Of a stretch of 43,998 nucleotides of DNA, positions 30,462 to 41,586 are shown in pieces (position 1 is the stretch's first letter; each line of letters starts with the position of its first letter). The notes beneath the pieces are model-generated. The model was not told where the DNA came from. It ran no database searches and saw only the letters and a list, made by a program, of their open reading frames with translations. The stretch comes from Phallusia fumigata. Its lineage: Eukaryota > Chordata > Ascidiacea > Phlebobranchia > Ascidiidae. Both the position numbers and the translations under genes were made by a program. The stretch is from positions 1 through 43,998 of the forward strand of contig QXVZ01013629.1 of assembly GCA_008931825.1 (NCBI GenBank), in the 5' to 3' direction.

Positions 30462-31103
30462 AATCTTCGACTAGCCAAGGAAACGACCTCTGCTTGCAGG
30501 ATTACTGGGATTGGAAACGGACAGCTGATTAAAACGATCCAGTGCTCTGCTGACGAGCATCAATAGGTAAAACAAATTTTGTTTGATGAAGGCTAAACAG
30601 GGTGCACACTGTATCGTCTTTGCGAAATGCGTTTGCGTAAAGGTTTGCAATAGGCGGTGTATAGATACATTGCATTTTTCTGTCTGTAGTATTTTTTGTT
30701 GTAGGAACTTACCGCTGACAAGGCGAAGTTAGCAAATTCATGTCGAGAATTCTTCTCTGGTATGGACGAACTCCAGTTCATGATTGGACGGATTTCAACC
30801 AGCCAGTGCTCAAGAGGTGAGTCGAGCATAACACCAGTAAACAAACGTAAGTTGAAGTAAACAGGTTAACTAAAACTTGTTTAAAGGCCTAACAGGGTGC
30901 ACACTGTTTTGCCTCCGCGATATTATTTTGTGAAATGCTGGGAAGTGTGTGGATGTGATATTGCTTTTTCTGTTTGGTATGTTTTTGTTTCAGGAAAACT
31001 CTTGGGAAATGGATGTGGGAAATTCTTCCTTTGTATGGACAAACTCCAGTTCATGATTGGGAGAAGGTCATGCAGCCAGCGGATAATCTCCTATTTGATA
31101 AAC
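30462..31103 (+). pseudogene. C-array copy 3: exons 30462-30545, 30705-30816, 30994-31103
   Basis: The first exon is open as NLRLAKETTSACRITGIGNG, then QLIKTIQCS. The TSACRITGI...LIK pattern lines up with IAACRTAGI...LIK of the D array. The second is fully open: ELTADKAKLANSCREFFSGM, then DELQFMIGR..., ending CAAGAG|GTGAGT. The third reads GKLLGNGCGKFFLCMDKLQF, ending AAC|GTGGGT. This is the best-preserved C copy. The long 144-residue ORF over the third exon runs through intron and is not meaningful. Confidence 0.45.
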
Positions 31104-31129
31104 GTGGGTGTAAACATGATACTTATCTC

Positions 31130-31470
31130 TTGCTGTTTTTTTAGCATTAATAGATTTCCCTTTCCTGAAGCGGACACAGTCATGTTGTTTTTACTCGATC
31201 CTGCACCATGTCCATGCCGTTTTGCCATGGTGGTTTTAGATGAAACTTTATCAGATGATAGATATGATCATGTAATTGCGCCATCCATTTCATTTCACCC
31301 CATAGCCGTGGTGGTTATCCCGCTAGCCTAAAAAGTAATACGTTTTGCGGTTACATTATTAAATAATAGAGGGAAAATTATCCATTTGTCTCAGTTCAAT
31401 GAAATGTCAGTGGTTGGTGTTTATAACATGCTTTTGCGGTGTATTGATTGCTTTGTTTGATACCATAGTC
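31130..31470 (+). repeat. Dispersed repeat R1, copy l
   Basis: TTTCCTGAAGCGGACACAG, T-rich and CCATGCCGTTTTGCCATG modules, GATGAAACTTTATCAG and GTTATCCCGCTAGCC. Confidence 0.6.
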
Positions 31471-31616
31471 CAAGCGGAACTTAAAATGGAGGTGGTACAG
31501 AGTGCACGCTGACTGCTTCTTATCGCAATTGATGCATTGATGGTCCTAAACACACTGTAACAACTATGCATCACTAACAACATTATCATTGTTGGTAACT
31601 CTGCATTTTTTTCATC

Positions 31617-31690
31617 CGGACCTTAAGGATTGGAAACGGTCAGCTGATTGAAACAATGCAGTGCTCAAGAGGCTCGAAAGGTCAAGAGGC
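31617..31690 (+). pseudogene. C-array copy 4: truncated first exon
   Basis: GATTGGAAACGGTCAGCTGA through GTGCTCAAGAGG matches the 3' half of C first exons. The acceptor and 5' half are deleted. Confidence 0.4.
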
Positions 31691-32029
31691 ACTTACCGAG
31701 CACAATAAACAACTTTGAGATAAAAAAAAAGACGAAATTTTGCGATAAATTTGTCAAACAAAATTTGCACGCTGTTTAGCCTTTGTGATCAGCGTGTGCG
31801 AAATGGTTTGCATTAGGCCGTGTATAAATTGATACCGCTTCTTTCTGTCTATGGTATGATTGTTGGGTACTTACAATACGCTAGGTTCGACATGTTTGCT
31901 TGGCGCCAAGGTCACCTGTAGTACTCGAAGACACCCGACTTCTTGCCGTTGTAGGGCACCGTATGCGGTATGGTTCTCTAAACCTTTCGTTTTAAATTAA
32001 AATGAAATGTAAATTTTACTGTATGTTTT

Positions 32030-32518
32030 TAGGGATGTTCAAAGTAGAACATCAAATCCGGACATCCGGACAGATCCAAATCCTGGCGTTTGTATCGGGT
32101 AATTGGGACCGATATCGCTTAATGCAGAGCGGCGTGTAAACGTGCGTGCGTAGTTCGTCTGCACTTTGTGTTGATGCGAGTGACATTCATATTCGCAATA
32201 GCATAGATACAACGCCGTTTGTTTCCTTCTTAGCTTATATTTAGCGGCAACAAGTAACGGGAGTTTGGTCGCAAGGTTGAATTTTTCCGCAGCAAAAATT
32301 AGATGGGTCTTTGATCGCGCAACTGGTTTTATTTGGAAATTTGTTGCGTCGTCAGTGCGTAAAATAGTAGTTGACTTACTGGCCTTGTATAGACGTTCAA
32401 GGGAAATCCCTGTACACAGTATCTAATAGATGTCCTTTGTGGTTGTTTTGTTACTTGCGGTTATATGTGCCAAACTACTATGCCGGAATAGCTAGCTTTA
32501 CTATTTTGAACATCCCTA
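32030..32518. mobile_element. hAT-type MITE, 489 bp
   Basis: The left end TAGGGATGTTCAAAGTAG and the right end CTATTTTGAACATCCCTA are inverted copies with one mismatch. The element sits at the C/D boundary, apparently within R1-like sequence (CTGGTAGATATGGTCAGG follows). No clear 8-bp target duplication and no transposase frame. Confidence 0.7.
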
Positions 32519-32571
32519 GACTGGTAGATATGGTCAGGGACGTGCGTCATCAATTTTCTTTTCCCCAATAG

Positions 32572-33098
32572 GTGTTGTGGCGAAGATGGAAACCGATGTA
32601 GCCGGCATTTTTAGAGGTAAGTTGAAGTTAGCATAAATAACAGCGATTCATGTTTTTGTTGACATTTGTTTCAGAACGTGGACAAGTACGACTCCGTCGG
32701 AGATCATTGTTGCTGGTAGGTCTGCTGGGATCGCAGATGCCAAACGGTTTAATGCTCTACGGTTAAACTTAACACAAGTTTGGTTAACAAATACTAGATT
32801 ACTGAAGGCTAACCAGGGTGCACACTGTTTAGCCTTGAGCATAATTTTGCGATATAGTTTGCAATGTGTATCAACACCCATTTTCATGTTTTTGTCTCTG
32901 GTATGTTTTTGCTTCAGGAACAGTGATCAAATTCGGATTTGACAGGAGACCTTTTTTTTGTGTGGAAGATGTTCGTTTCAAATACTCAGGCAGACCTTTC
33001 CGAAATACAAAACATTCGGAGCACATGGCAAGAATTGAACCTGCGGCAGCATTCAGTCTATGTGCATATATGTGATTAAAAAGCATTATGCGCCAAAT
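32572..33098 (+). CDS. D unit 1: B 32572-32616, C from 32675, A 32918-33098
   Basis: Exon B has ATG at 32586 and GAG|GTAAGT. Exon C starts normally but lacks the CTCAACAG|GTAATT end and runs on without a clear donor. Exon A is open from TVIKFGFDRRPFFCVEDVRF through HSEHMARIEPAAAFSLCAYM to a stop, then AAAT|GTAAGT. Exon A is thus intact but its join to C is unclear. Confidence 0.4.
32805..32836 (+). other. Intronic hairpin with GGTGCACA loop (D type)
   Basis: AAGGCTAACCAG pairs with CTGTTTAGCCTT (11 of 12) around GGTGCACA (32817-32824), about 80 nt before the acceptor of exon A. Matching hairpins precede exons A near 33418, 34185, 34699, 35239, 36875, 37588, 38672, 38928, 39673, 40263, 41872, 42386, 43099 and 43865. 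Confidence 0.65.
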
Positions 33099-33243
33099 GT
33101 AAGTAAACAAACGTCGAGGCATGATGATGCGCTACGGTAATTTTGTCATTGCTGTCCATATGGCTTGTTAAAATTGCCAGCAGAGACGACGTGCCCTTCG
33201 TTCTGTCTTCAAATGTTTAACATTTTCTTTACATTATTTTGTA

Positions 33244-33869
33244 GGAAAGAGATGTACCCGGCATTTTCAGAGGTAATGACGTTGAAGTGACTCGGCCTTG
33301 CTTGTAGGACTGCTGGGATCGCATTCTCAACAGGTAATTAACTGTTGTCAAGCACATAAAGTTTGATTTACAACGATTAGCAACAATGTTTTAAACAAAG
33401 TCTGGTTGCTGAAGCGTAACCAGGGTGCACACTGTTTAGACTTTAGCTTAATTTTACGATATGGTCTGCATGTGCATGGAGATAAACTTTCATGTTTTTT
33501 TGTCTCTGGTATGTTTTTGTTTCAGTTACATTCATCAATTAATCAAGATTTGACAGGAGACCTATGGAGAATGTTTGTTTCAAACGTCCGGAACACCTTG
33601 AAAAATTGAAGCTGCGACAGCAAAAGCAGTGCAGAAATTCAGTTGATATGCATTCATTTGATAAGGTAAGTAAATAATTGCTCAAGCTCAGCAAGGTACT
33701 TTTAGCCTCTAATTAGCATATGTTTGCGATAAGATTTACAATGTGTGTAGACATAAATTTACATTTTTCTGTGACTAATATGTTTTTGCATCAGAAACGT
33801 TTGTCAAATTTGAGTTAGACAAATTCAAGAGCTTACAAGATAGAAGCTGCAGTAGCGAAAGCAGTGGAC
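33244..33869 (+). pseudogene. D unit 2: fused B/C 33244-33333, A 33526-33665, short A 33795-33869
   Basis: B and C lie side by side with the intron between them deleted. The first A has lost the usual GAACATTGATCAAG start and ends at TAAG|GTAAGT. The second A is a 75-nt internal-deletion form (TFVKFELDKFKSLQ...) ending GGAC|GTAAGT. Near-identical to 43204-43547. Confidence 0.5.
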
Positions 33870-34006
33870 GTAAGTAAACAAACGTCCAGGCATGGTCATG
33901 TGATTCGTTTTTGTTGGCAAATTTGCTAATGAAAATTACCAGTAGAGACAACGTGCCCTTTGTTCTGTCTTCAAATGTTTGACGTGTTTTTTACATTACT
34001 TTATAG

Positions 34007-34453
34007 GAAAACTATTATTGTGGCGAAGATTCTTTGAGAACGTTGGACAAGCCCGAATCCACCGGAGATCGTTATTGCTTGTAGGGCTGCTGGGATCGCA
34101 TGCTCAACAGGTAATTAACTGTTGTCAAGCACACTAAGTTTGATTTAAAATATAGGCAGCAATTTTCAAAACGCTGAAGCCTAACCAGGGTGCACACTGT
34201 TTAGCCTTTAGCATAATTTTGCGATATGGTTTGCAAAGTGCACAGAGATGAATTTTCTGGTTTTTGTCTCTGGTATATCTGTGTTTCAGAAACGTTGATC
34301 AGGTTTGGATTTCACAAGAGACCTCTTCTTCGCATGGAAGCTGTTCGTTTCGAACGTCGGGAACACCTAGCCAAAACTAAAGCTGCGGCAGCAAAAGCAG
34401 TGGATGGAATCGGCTGATATGCATCCATGTGATCGAAGCATCACGTGCCAAAT
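34007..34453 (+). CDS. D unit 3: fused B-C exon 34007-34110, A 34290-34453
   Basis: The B-C intron is cleanly absent. The fused exon is open in two frames, including WRRFFENVGQARIHRRSLLL onward. Exon A is intact in the conserved frame: TLIRFGFHKRPLLRMEAVRF, then ERREHLAKTKAAAAKAVDGI and TGA (34415-34417). It ends AAAT|GTAACG. Confidence 0.45.
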
Positions 34454-34560
34454 GTAACGTCGAGGCATGATCATGTGCTTCGTTTTTGTTCCCAAATTTG
34501 CTAATGAAAATTACCAGCTGAGACAACTTGCCCTTTGTGTTTTTTTACATTATTTCATAG

Positions 34561-34910
34561 GAACAGTATTATTGTGACGAAGATGGAAACCGACTTAACC
34601 GGCATTTCCAGATGTAATTAACTGTTGTCAAAATATTAAGTTTGATTCACGAATATTAGCAACAATTTTTAAAACAAAGTCTTGTTGCTGAAACCTAACC
34701 TAACCAGGGTGCACACTGTTTAGGCTTTAGCATAATTTTTCGATATGGTTTGTATTGTGCACAGAGATAAATTTACATGTTTCTGTCCCTGGTACGTTTT
34801 TGTTTCAGGAACATTTATCAACTTTGGATTTGGCATGAGAACTCTCTCTTTCTTCTCATGAAAGCTACTCGTTTCTAAAGTCCAGGCAGACGTTTATGAA
34901 AAATCAAAGG
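34561..34910 (+). pseudogene. D unit 4: B 34561-34613, A 34809-34910; exon C deleted
   Basis: Exon B ends GAT and joins directly to GTAATTAACTGTTGTC, the intron that normally follows C, so C and one intron are missing. The A copy is frameshifted (CATGAAAGCTACTCG) and loses its 3' end. Confidence 0.5.
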
Positions 34911-35079
34911 AATGTGCTTCGGTAATTTCGTTTTTGTTCTCTATCTGACTAGCGAAAATTGACGGAAAAGACAACATGCACTTTCACGTCAAATGTTTAA
35001 CATGTTTTTTTTTACATTATTTTACATTATTTCACTTCATATTTTACATTATTTTTTACATTTCTACATTTTCTTTCAG

Positions 35080-35517
35080 AACGTTGGACAAACTCGACTC
35101 CGACGGAGATCATTGCTGCTTGTAGGACTGCTGGGATCGCATGCTCAACAGGTAATTAACTGTAGTCAAGCACATTCAGTTTGATTCACAAATATTAGCA
35201 ACAATTTTTGAAACAAAGTCTGGTTGCTGAAGCCTAACAAGGGTGCACACTGTTTAGCCTTTAGCATAATTTTGCAATACGGTTTACAATGTGCACAGAG
35301 ATACATTTCCTTTTTTTGTCTCTTGTATATTTATGTTTCAGGAACATTGATCAAGTTTGGAGTTCACAGGAAACCTCTTTGTTCGTATGGAAGATGTTCG
35401 TTTCAAACGTCCGGAACTCCAGGCAAAAATTTAACCTGCGACAGTAAAACCAGTGGGTGAATTCGGTCGATATACATCCATGTGATTAAACGCATTACGT
35501 AGCAAATGTAAGTAAAC
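35080..35517 (+). pseudogene. D unit 5: C 35080-35151, A 35342-35517
   Basis: C is a standard 72-nt copy. A has AAAT|GTAAGT but the frame of the first half (TLIKFGVHRKPLCSYGRCSF) leads to a stop before the conserved C-terminal frame. No exon B precedes C. Confidence 0.5.
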
Positions 35518-35645
35518 AAATATCCAGGCATGGTCATGTGCTTCGTTTTTGTTCCCAAACTGGCTAGTGAAAATACCATACGAGACAACGTGCCCTTTGT
35601 TCTGTCTTCAAATGTTTAATATGTTTTTTTTACATTATTTTATAG

Positions 35646-35832
35646 GAAAAGTATTACTGTAACGAAGATGTAAACCGATGTTTGGATTTGACAGGAGACC
35701 TTTTTCTTCGTATGCAAGATGTTCGTTTCAAACGTCCGGATCACCTAGCAAAACTTGTTGCTGCGACATCAAAAGCAGTGGATGAATTCGGTTGATATGC
35801 ATCCATGTGATAAGAAGCATCACGTGCCAAAT
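35646..35832 (+). CDS. D unit 6: chimeric B/A exon with one open frame
   Basis: The first 35 nt of B join exon A from TTTGGATTTGACAGG with both introns and C gone. The result is open for 49 codons: EKYYCNEDVNRCLDLTGDLF, then LRMQDVRFKRPDHLAKLVAA, then TSKAVDEFG and TGA (35793-35795). Acceptor TTATAG and donor AAAT|GTAAGT are good. This is the longest clean single-exon frame in the array. Confidence 0.4.
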
Positions 35833-35963
35833 GTAAGTGAACAAACGTCATGTGTTTCGGTAATTTCCCTTTTGTTCTCTATCTAACTAGTGAAAATTGA
35901 CGAAAAAGACAACATGCACTTTGACTTCAAATGTTAAAGATGTATTTTTACATTATTTCATAG

Positions 35964-36466
35964 GCAACGTATCACCGTGACAATGATGGAAACCGATGTC
36001 ACCTGCATTTCCAGATGTAAGTAGAAGTTGGCGTAAATAACAGCGATTCATATTTATTGTTGACATTTCTGCATTTTCTTTCAGAACTTGGACAAGCCCG
36101 ACTCCGCCGGAGATCATTGCTGCTTGTGGGTCTGCTGGGATCGCATGCTCAACAGGTAATCAACTGCAATCAAGCACATTCAGTTTGATTTACAGATATT
36201 AGCAACACTTTTTTGAACTAAGTCTGGTTGCTGAAGCCCAACCGAGTGCACACTGTTTAGCCTTTAGCATAATTTTTCCGGCATGGTTTGCAATGTGTAT
36301 AGAGATAAATTAACATATTTCTGTCCCTGGTATGTTTTTGCTTCAGGAAGTTTTGTCAAATTGGGATTTGTTAAGATACCTCTTTGAACCTAACCTGCGG
36401 CAGCAAAAGCAGTGGATGAATTCGGTTGATATGCATTCTTGTGATAAGAAACATCGCGTGCCAAAT
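35964..36466 (+). pseudogene. D unit 7: B 35964-36016, C 36085-36155, A 36347-36466
   Basis: All splice sites are consensus. C is 71 nt (AACTTGG replaces AACGTTGG), which shifts the usual phase. Spliced, C and A are open as RRRSLLLVGLLGSHAQQEVL, then SNWDLLRYLFEPN..., through WMNSVDMHSCDKKHRVPN, and into exon B of unit 8. Confidence 0.5.
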
Positions 36467-36598
36467 GTAAGTGAACAAACGTCATGTTGTTCGGTAATTT
36501 CCCTTTTTGTTCTCTATCTAACTGGTGAAAATTGACGAAAAAGACAACATGCACTTTGACTTCAAATGTTAAAGATGTATTTTTACATTGTTTCATAG

Positions 36599-37196
36599 GC
36601 AACGTATCACCGTGACAATGATGGAAACCGATGTCACCTGCATTTCCAGATGTAAGTAGAAGTTGGCGTAAATAACAGCGATTCATATTTATTGTTGACA
36701 TTTCTGCATTTTCTTTTAGAACTTGGACAAGCCCGACTCCGCCGGAGATCATTGCTGCTTGTGGGTCTGCTGGGATCGCATGCTCAACAGGTAATTAACT
36801 GCAATCAAGCACATTCAGTTTGATTTACAAATATTAGTAACAATTTTTTGAACGAAGTCTGGTTGCTGCAGCCTAACCAGGGTGCACACTGTTGTGCCTT
36901 TAGCATAACTTGTGCGGCATGGTTTGCATTGTGCATAGACATTAATTTTCTAGTTTTGTCACTGGTATGCTTTTGTTTCAGGAACATTGATGAAGTTTGG
37001 ATTTGACATGAGAACTCTGTCTCTCACTCCTGTATGGAAGATGCTCGTTTCTAATGTCCATGCAGGCAGACGTTTATGAAATATCAAAATTGGACCACCT
37101 CGCAAGAATTGAGCGTGTAGCAGCAAAAGCAGTGGAGGAATTCGGTTGATATGCATCCATGTGATAAGAAGCATCAATTGCCAAATGTAAGTGAAC
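36599..37196 (+). pseudogene. D unit 8: B 36599-36651, C 36720-36790, A 36982-37196
   Basis: B and C are near-identical to unit 7. The frame entering from unit 7 continues as ATYHRDNDGNRCHLHFQ, TWTSPTPPEIIAACGSAGIA and GTLMKFGFDMRTLSLTPVWK before a stop caused by an extra CATG in exon A. A long variant of A. Confidence 0.5.
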
Positions 37197-37306
37197 AAAC
37201 GTCATGTGCTTGATAATTTCGTTTTTTTCTCTTTCTGGCTTGATGGAAAAGACAACATGCACTTTGACTTGAAATGTTTAACATATTTTTTCACATTATT
37301 TTATAG

Positions 37307-37849
37307 GAAAAGTATTGTTGTGACGGAGATGGAAACCGATGTAACCTGCATTTCCTGATGTAAGTACAAGTTGGCGTAAATAACAGCGATTCATATTTAT
37401 TGTTGACATTTCTGCAATTTCTTTAAGAACATTGGAGAAGCACGAATCCGCCGGAGATCATTGTTGCTTGTAGGACAGCTGGGATCGCATGCTCAACAGG
37501 TAATTAACTGTTGTCAAGCACATAAAGTTTGATTTTCAAATACTACCAGTAATTTGCAAAAACTTTATCTTGTTTGCTGAAGCTAACCAGGGTGCACACT
37601 GTTTAACCTTTAGCATAACTATGATTTGCAATGTCTGTAGTGATAGATTAACATGTTTCTGTCCCTGGTATGTTTTTGCTTCAGGAACATTGATCAAGTT
37701 TGGATTTGACAGGAGACCTCTTTCTTTCTATGGAAGATGTTCGTTTCAAACGTCTGGAACACCTCGCTAAAATTGATGCTGCGACAGCAAACGCAGTGGA
37801 GGAATTCGGTTGATATACATCATGTGATTCGAATCATCACGTGCCAAAT
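37307..37849 (+). pseudogene. D unit 9: B 37307-37359, C 37428-37499, A 37685-37849
   Basis: Standard lengths and donors. The acceptor of C is TTTAAG rather than TTTCAG. B and C recur almost unchanged at 42819-43011. Exon A is shifted after GTLIKFGFDRRPLSFYGRC. Confidence 0.55.
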
Positions 37850-37913
37850 GTAAGTGTAAACAAACGACCAAGCGATTAATATTTGTTGTTGACATTTCTG
37901 CATTTTCTTTCAG

Positions 37914-38249
37914 AACGTTGGACAAGCCCGTCTCCGCCGGAGATCATTGCTGCTTGTAGGACTGCTGGGATCGCATGCTCAACAGGTAATTAACTGCAAT
38001 CAAGCATAATTTTTCGATATGGTTTGCAATGTGCAGAGATAAATTTTTCTGTTTTTGTCTGTGGTATATTTTTGTTTCAGGAACATTAGTGAAGTTTGGA
38101 TTTGACAGGAGACCTCTTTCTTCGTCTGGGGGATGTTTGTTCCCATCGTCCGGAACACCTTGCAAGAATTGAACCTAACCTGCGGCAACAAAAGCATTGG
38201 AGGAATTCGATCAATATGCATCATGTGATTGAAGCATCACGTGCCAAAT
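37914..38249 (+). pseudogene. D unit 10: C 37914-37985, A 38081-38249; exon B and hairpin deleted
   Basis: C is standard. The intron between C and A is shortened to 95 nt and lacks the GGTGCACA hairpin. B is missing before C. Confidence 0.5.
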
Positions 38250-38386
38250 GTAAGTAAACAAACTACGTGGTATGGTCATGTGCTTTGTTTTTGTTCCCAA
38301 ATTTTCTAATGAAAATTACCAGTAGAGACAACGTACCCTTTGTTCTGTCTTCAAATGTTTAACATGTTGTTTTTCATTATTTATAG

Positions 38387-38853
38387 AAAAAGTTTTATTG
38401 TGACGATGATGGAAACCGATGTAATTGGCATTTTCAGAGGTAAGTTAAAGCTAGCGTAAATAACAGCGATTAATTTCATATTTTTTGTTGACTTTTTTGC
38501 ATTTTCTTTAAGAACGTTGGACAAGCCCTACTCCGCCGGAGATCAGTGCTGCTTGTAGGACTGCTGGGATCGCATGCTCAACAGGTAATTAACTGCAGTC
38601 AAGCTCACTAAGTTTGATTTACAAGTATTTGCAACAATTTCAAACACAAAGTCTGGTTGCTGAAGACTAACCAGGGTGCACACTGTTTAGCCTTTAGTAT
38701 AATTTTGCGATGTAGTCTACATGTGCATAGAGGTAAATTTTCGTGTTTTTGTCTCTGGTATATTTTTGTTTCAGGAACATTGATAAAGTTTGGATTTGAC
38801 ATGAGACCTCTCTCTCTTTCTCTCACTCCTGTATGGAAGATCGCATGCTCAAC
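38387..38853 (+). pseudogene. D unit 11: B 38387-38439, C 38513-38584, chimeric A/C 38775-38853
   Basis: Exon A breaks off at ATGGAAG and continues as ATCGCATGCTCAACAG, the end of exon C. The donor there is GAAATT, not GTAATT. This shows recombination between A and C within the array. Confidence 0.55.
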
Positions 38854-39031
38854 AGGAAATTAACTGTAAGTTTGGTTTACAAATAATAGCTAAATTTTGA
38901 AAAAAAGTCTGGTTGCTGAAGCCTAACCAGGGTGCACACTGTTTTAGCCTCAGCATAATTTTGCAATGTGGTTTGCAATGTGCATAGAGATAAATTTCCA
39001 TGTTTTTGTCTCTGGAATATTTTTGTTTCAG

Positions 39032-39197
39032 GAACATTGATCAAGTTTGGATGCGACAGGAGACCTCTTTCTTCGTATGGAGGATGTTCGTTTCAAATGT
39101 CCGGAACACTGTACAAAAATTGAAGCTGCGGCAGCAAAAGTAGTGCAGGAATTCAGTTGATATGGATCCATATGATTAGGAGCATCACGTACCAAAT
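39032..39197 (+). pseudogene. D unit 12: A 39032-39197
   Basis: Exon A with its own upstream hairpin (38928) but no B or C of its own. Donor AAAT|GTAAGT. Frame disrupted. Confidence 0.5.
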
Positions 39198-39338
39198 GTA
39201 AGTAAACAACCGTCGAGGAATGGTCATGTACTTCGGTTATTTCATTTTTGTTCTCAAACTAGCTGGTAAAAATTACAGGAAGAGACAAGATGCACTTTGT
39301 CCTCCAATGTTCAACATGTTTTTTGTATTGTTTCATAG

Positions 39339-39891
39339 GAAAAGTATTGTTGTGACGAAGATGGAAACCGACGTAACCGGCATTTTCAGAGGTAAGGTAA
39401 AGTTAGCGTAAATAACAGCGATTCATATTTGTTGTTGACAGTTTTGCATTTTCTTTCAGAACGTTTAACAAGCCCGACTCCGCCGGAGATGATTGCTTCT
39501 TGTAGGACTGCTGGGATCGCATGCTCAACAGGTAATTAACTGTAATCAAGCACATTAAGTTTGATTTACAAATATGCTCAACAGGTAATTAACTGTTGTC
39601 AAGCACATTAAGTTTGATTTACAAATATAGGCAACAATTTTCAAAACAAAGTCTAGTTGCTGAAGCCTAACCAGGGTGCACACTGTTTAGCCTTTAGCAT
39701 AATTTTTCGATATGGCTTGCAATGTGTAGAGGGATAAATTAACATATTTCTGTCCCTGGCATGTTTTTGCTTCAGGAACATTTATAAAATTGGGATACGA
39801 TAAGATACCTCTTTGAACCTAACCTGCGGCAGCTAAAGCAGTGGATGAATTCGGTTGATATCCATATGATTAGAAGCATCACGTGCCAAAT
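39339..39891 (+). pseudogene. D unit 13: B 39339-39391, C 39460-39531, A 39776-39891
   Basis: B carries ATGGAAACCGACGTAACC. C is followed by a 53-bp tandem duplication of its last bases and intron start (39521-39573 and 39574-39626). A is the short form with GAACCTAACCTGCGGCAG. Confidence 0.55.
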
Positions 39892-40023
39892 GTAAGTGAA
39901 CAAACGTCATGTTCCTCGGTAATTTCCCTTTTTGTTCTCTATCTAACTAGAGAAAATTGACGAAAAAGACAACATGCACTTTGACTTCAAATGTTAAAGA
40001 TGTATTTTTACATTATTTCATAG

Positions 40024-40509
40024 GCAACGTATCACCGTGACAATGATGGAAACCGATGTCACCTGCATTTCCAGATGTAAGTACAAGTTGGCGTAAATAA
40101 CAGCGATTCATATTTATTGTTGACATTTCTGCATTTTCTTTCAGAACGTTGGACAAGCCCGACCCCGTCGGAGATCTTTGCTGCTTGTGGGTCTGTTGGC
40201 ATCAGCATGCTGAACAGGTAATTAACTGCAGTCAAGCACATTGAGTTTGCTGAAGCCTAACCAGGGTGCACACTGTTTAGCCTTTCGCATAATTTTGCGA
40301 TATGGTCTATGTGCATGAGGTATATTTTCGTGTTTTTGTCTTTGGTATGTTTTTGTTTCAGGAACATTGATCAAGTTTGGATGTGACAGGAGACCTCTTT
40401 CTTCGTATGGAGGATGTTCGTTACAAATGTCCAGAACACCGTGCAAAAATTGAAGCCGTGGCAGCAAAAACATGGGAGGAATTATGTTAATATGCATCTA
40501 TGTGATTAG
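40024..40509 (+). pseudogene. D unit 14: B 40024-40076, C 40145-40217, A 40362-40509
   Basis: B matches units 7 and 8. C is 73 nt with GGCATCAGCATGCTGAACAG. A ends early at GATTAG|GTAAGT. Confidence 0.5.
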
Positions 40510-40629
40510 GTAAGTAAACAATTTCTGAAGCTGCTCACTGTTTAGCCTTAGCATAATTTTGCGATATGGTTTGCAATATGCATAGAGATAAATTTTCATG
40601 TTTTTGTCTCTGGTATATTTTTGTTTCAG

Positions 40630-40790
40630 GAACATTGATCAAGTATGCATGTGACAGGAGACCTCTTTCTTCGTATGGAGGATGTTCGTTACAAATGTCC
40701 AGAACACCGTGCAAAAATTGAAGCCGTGGCAGCAAAAACATCGGAGGAATTCTGTTAATATGCATCTATGTGATTAGAAGCTTCACATGG
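40630..40790 (+). pseudogene. D unit 15: tandem duplicate of exon A
   Basis: The block 40537-40777 repeats 40277-40509 almost exactly. No donor follows. Confidence 0.5.
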
Positions 40791-40911
40791 TCATGTGCTT
40801 TGGTAACTTGATTTTTGTCCACAAACTGGCTAGTGAAAATTACCAGAAGAGACAACATGCACTTGTTCTGTCTTCAAATGTTTAACATGTTTTTTTTACA
40901 TTGTTTGATAG

Positions 40912-41448
40912 GAAAACTATGATTGAGGCGAAGATGGAAACGGACGTAACCTGCATTTTGAAGGAAAGTTGAAGTTAGTATAAATAACAGCGATTCCTAT
41001 TTGTTGATATTTCTGCGTTTTCTTTCAGAACGTTGGACAAGCCCAACTCCGCCGGAGATCATTGCTGCTTGTAGGACTGCTGGGATCGCATGCTCAACAG
41101 GTAATTAACTGTTGTCAAGACATTAAGTTTGATTTACGAATATTGGTAACAGTTTTTGAACAAAGTCTGGTTGCTGAAGCCTAACCACTGTTTAGCCTTT
41201 AGCATAATTTTTGCGGCATGGTTTGCATTGTGCATATAGATAAATTTTCATATGTTTGTCTCTGGTATGTTTTTGTTTCAGGAACATTTATCGTTTGGAG
41301 TTGACAGGAGACATCTTTCTTCGTCTGGAGGATGTTCGTTTCAATCGTCCGGAACATCTGGCATGAATTAAACCTAACCTGCGGTAGCAAAAGCATTGGA
41401 GGAATTCGATCGATATGCATCATGTGATTGAAGCATCACGTGCCAAAT
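40912..41448 (+). pseudogene. D unit 16: B 40912-40965, C 41029-41100, A 41282-41448
   Basis: B has lost its donor (GAAGGAAAGT). C is standard. The hairpin before A lacks the GGGTGCAC part (CTAACCACTGTTTAGCC). A keeps AAAT|GTAAGT. Confidence 0.5.
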
Positions 41449-41586
41449 GTAAGTAAATAAACGTCGTGGTATGATCATGTGATTTTTTTTGTTCCCAAAT
41501 TTGCTAAGGAAAATTACCGGTAGAGACAACGTACCCTTTGTTCTGTCTTCAAATGTTTAACATGTTGTTTTTCATTATTTTATGGG

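Noticed and set aside
30897..31331. 144-residue ORF on the plus strand
   Set aside because: It runs from intron sequence (hairpin region) through a C exon into an R1 repeat, crossing good acceptor and donor sites.
33406..33609. ORFs of the type starting in GGGTGCACACTGTTTAG and reading into exon A, and their antisense partners
   Set aside because: These recur in nearly every D unit because intron and exon are both duplicated. They start in the intron hairpin and cross the acceptor, so they are shadows of the repeat.
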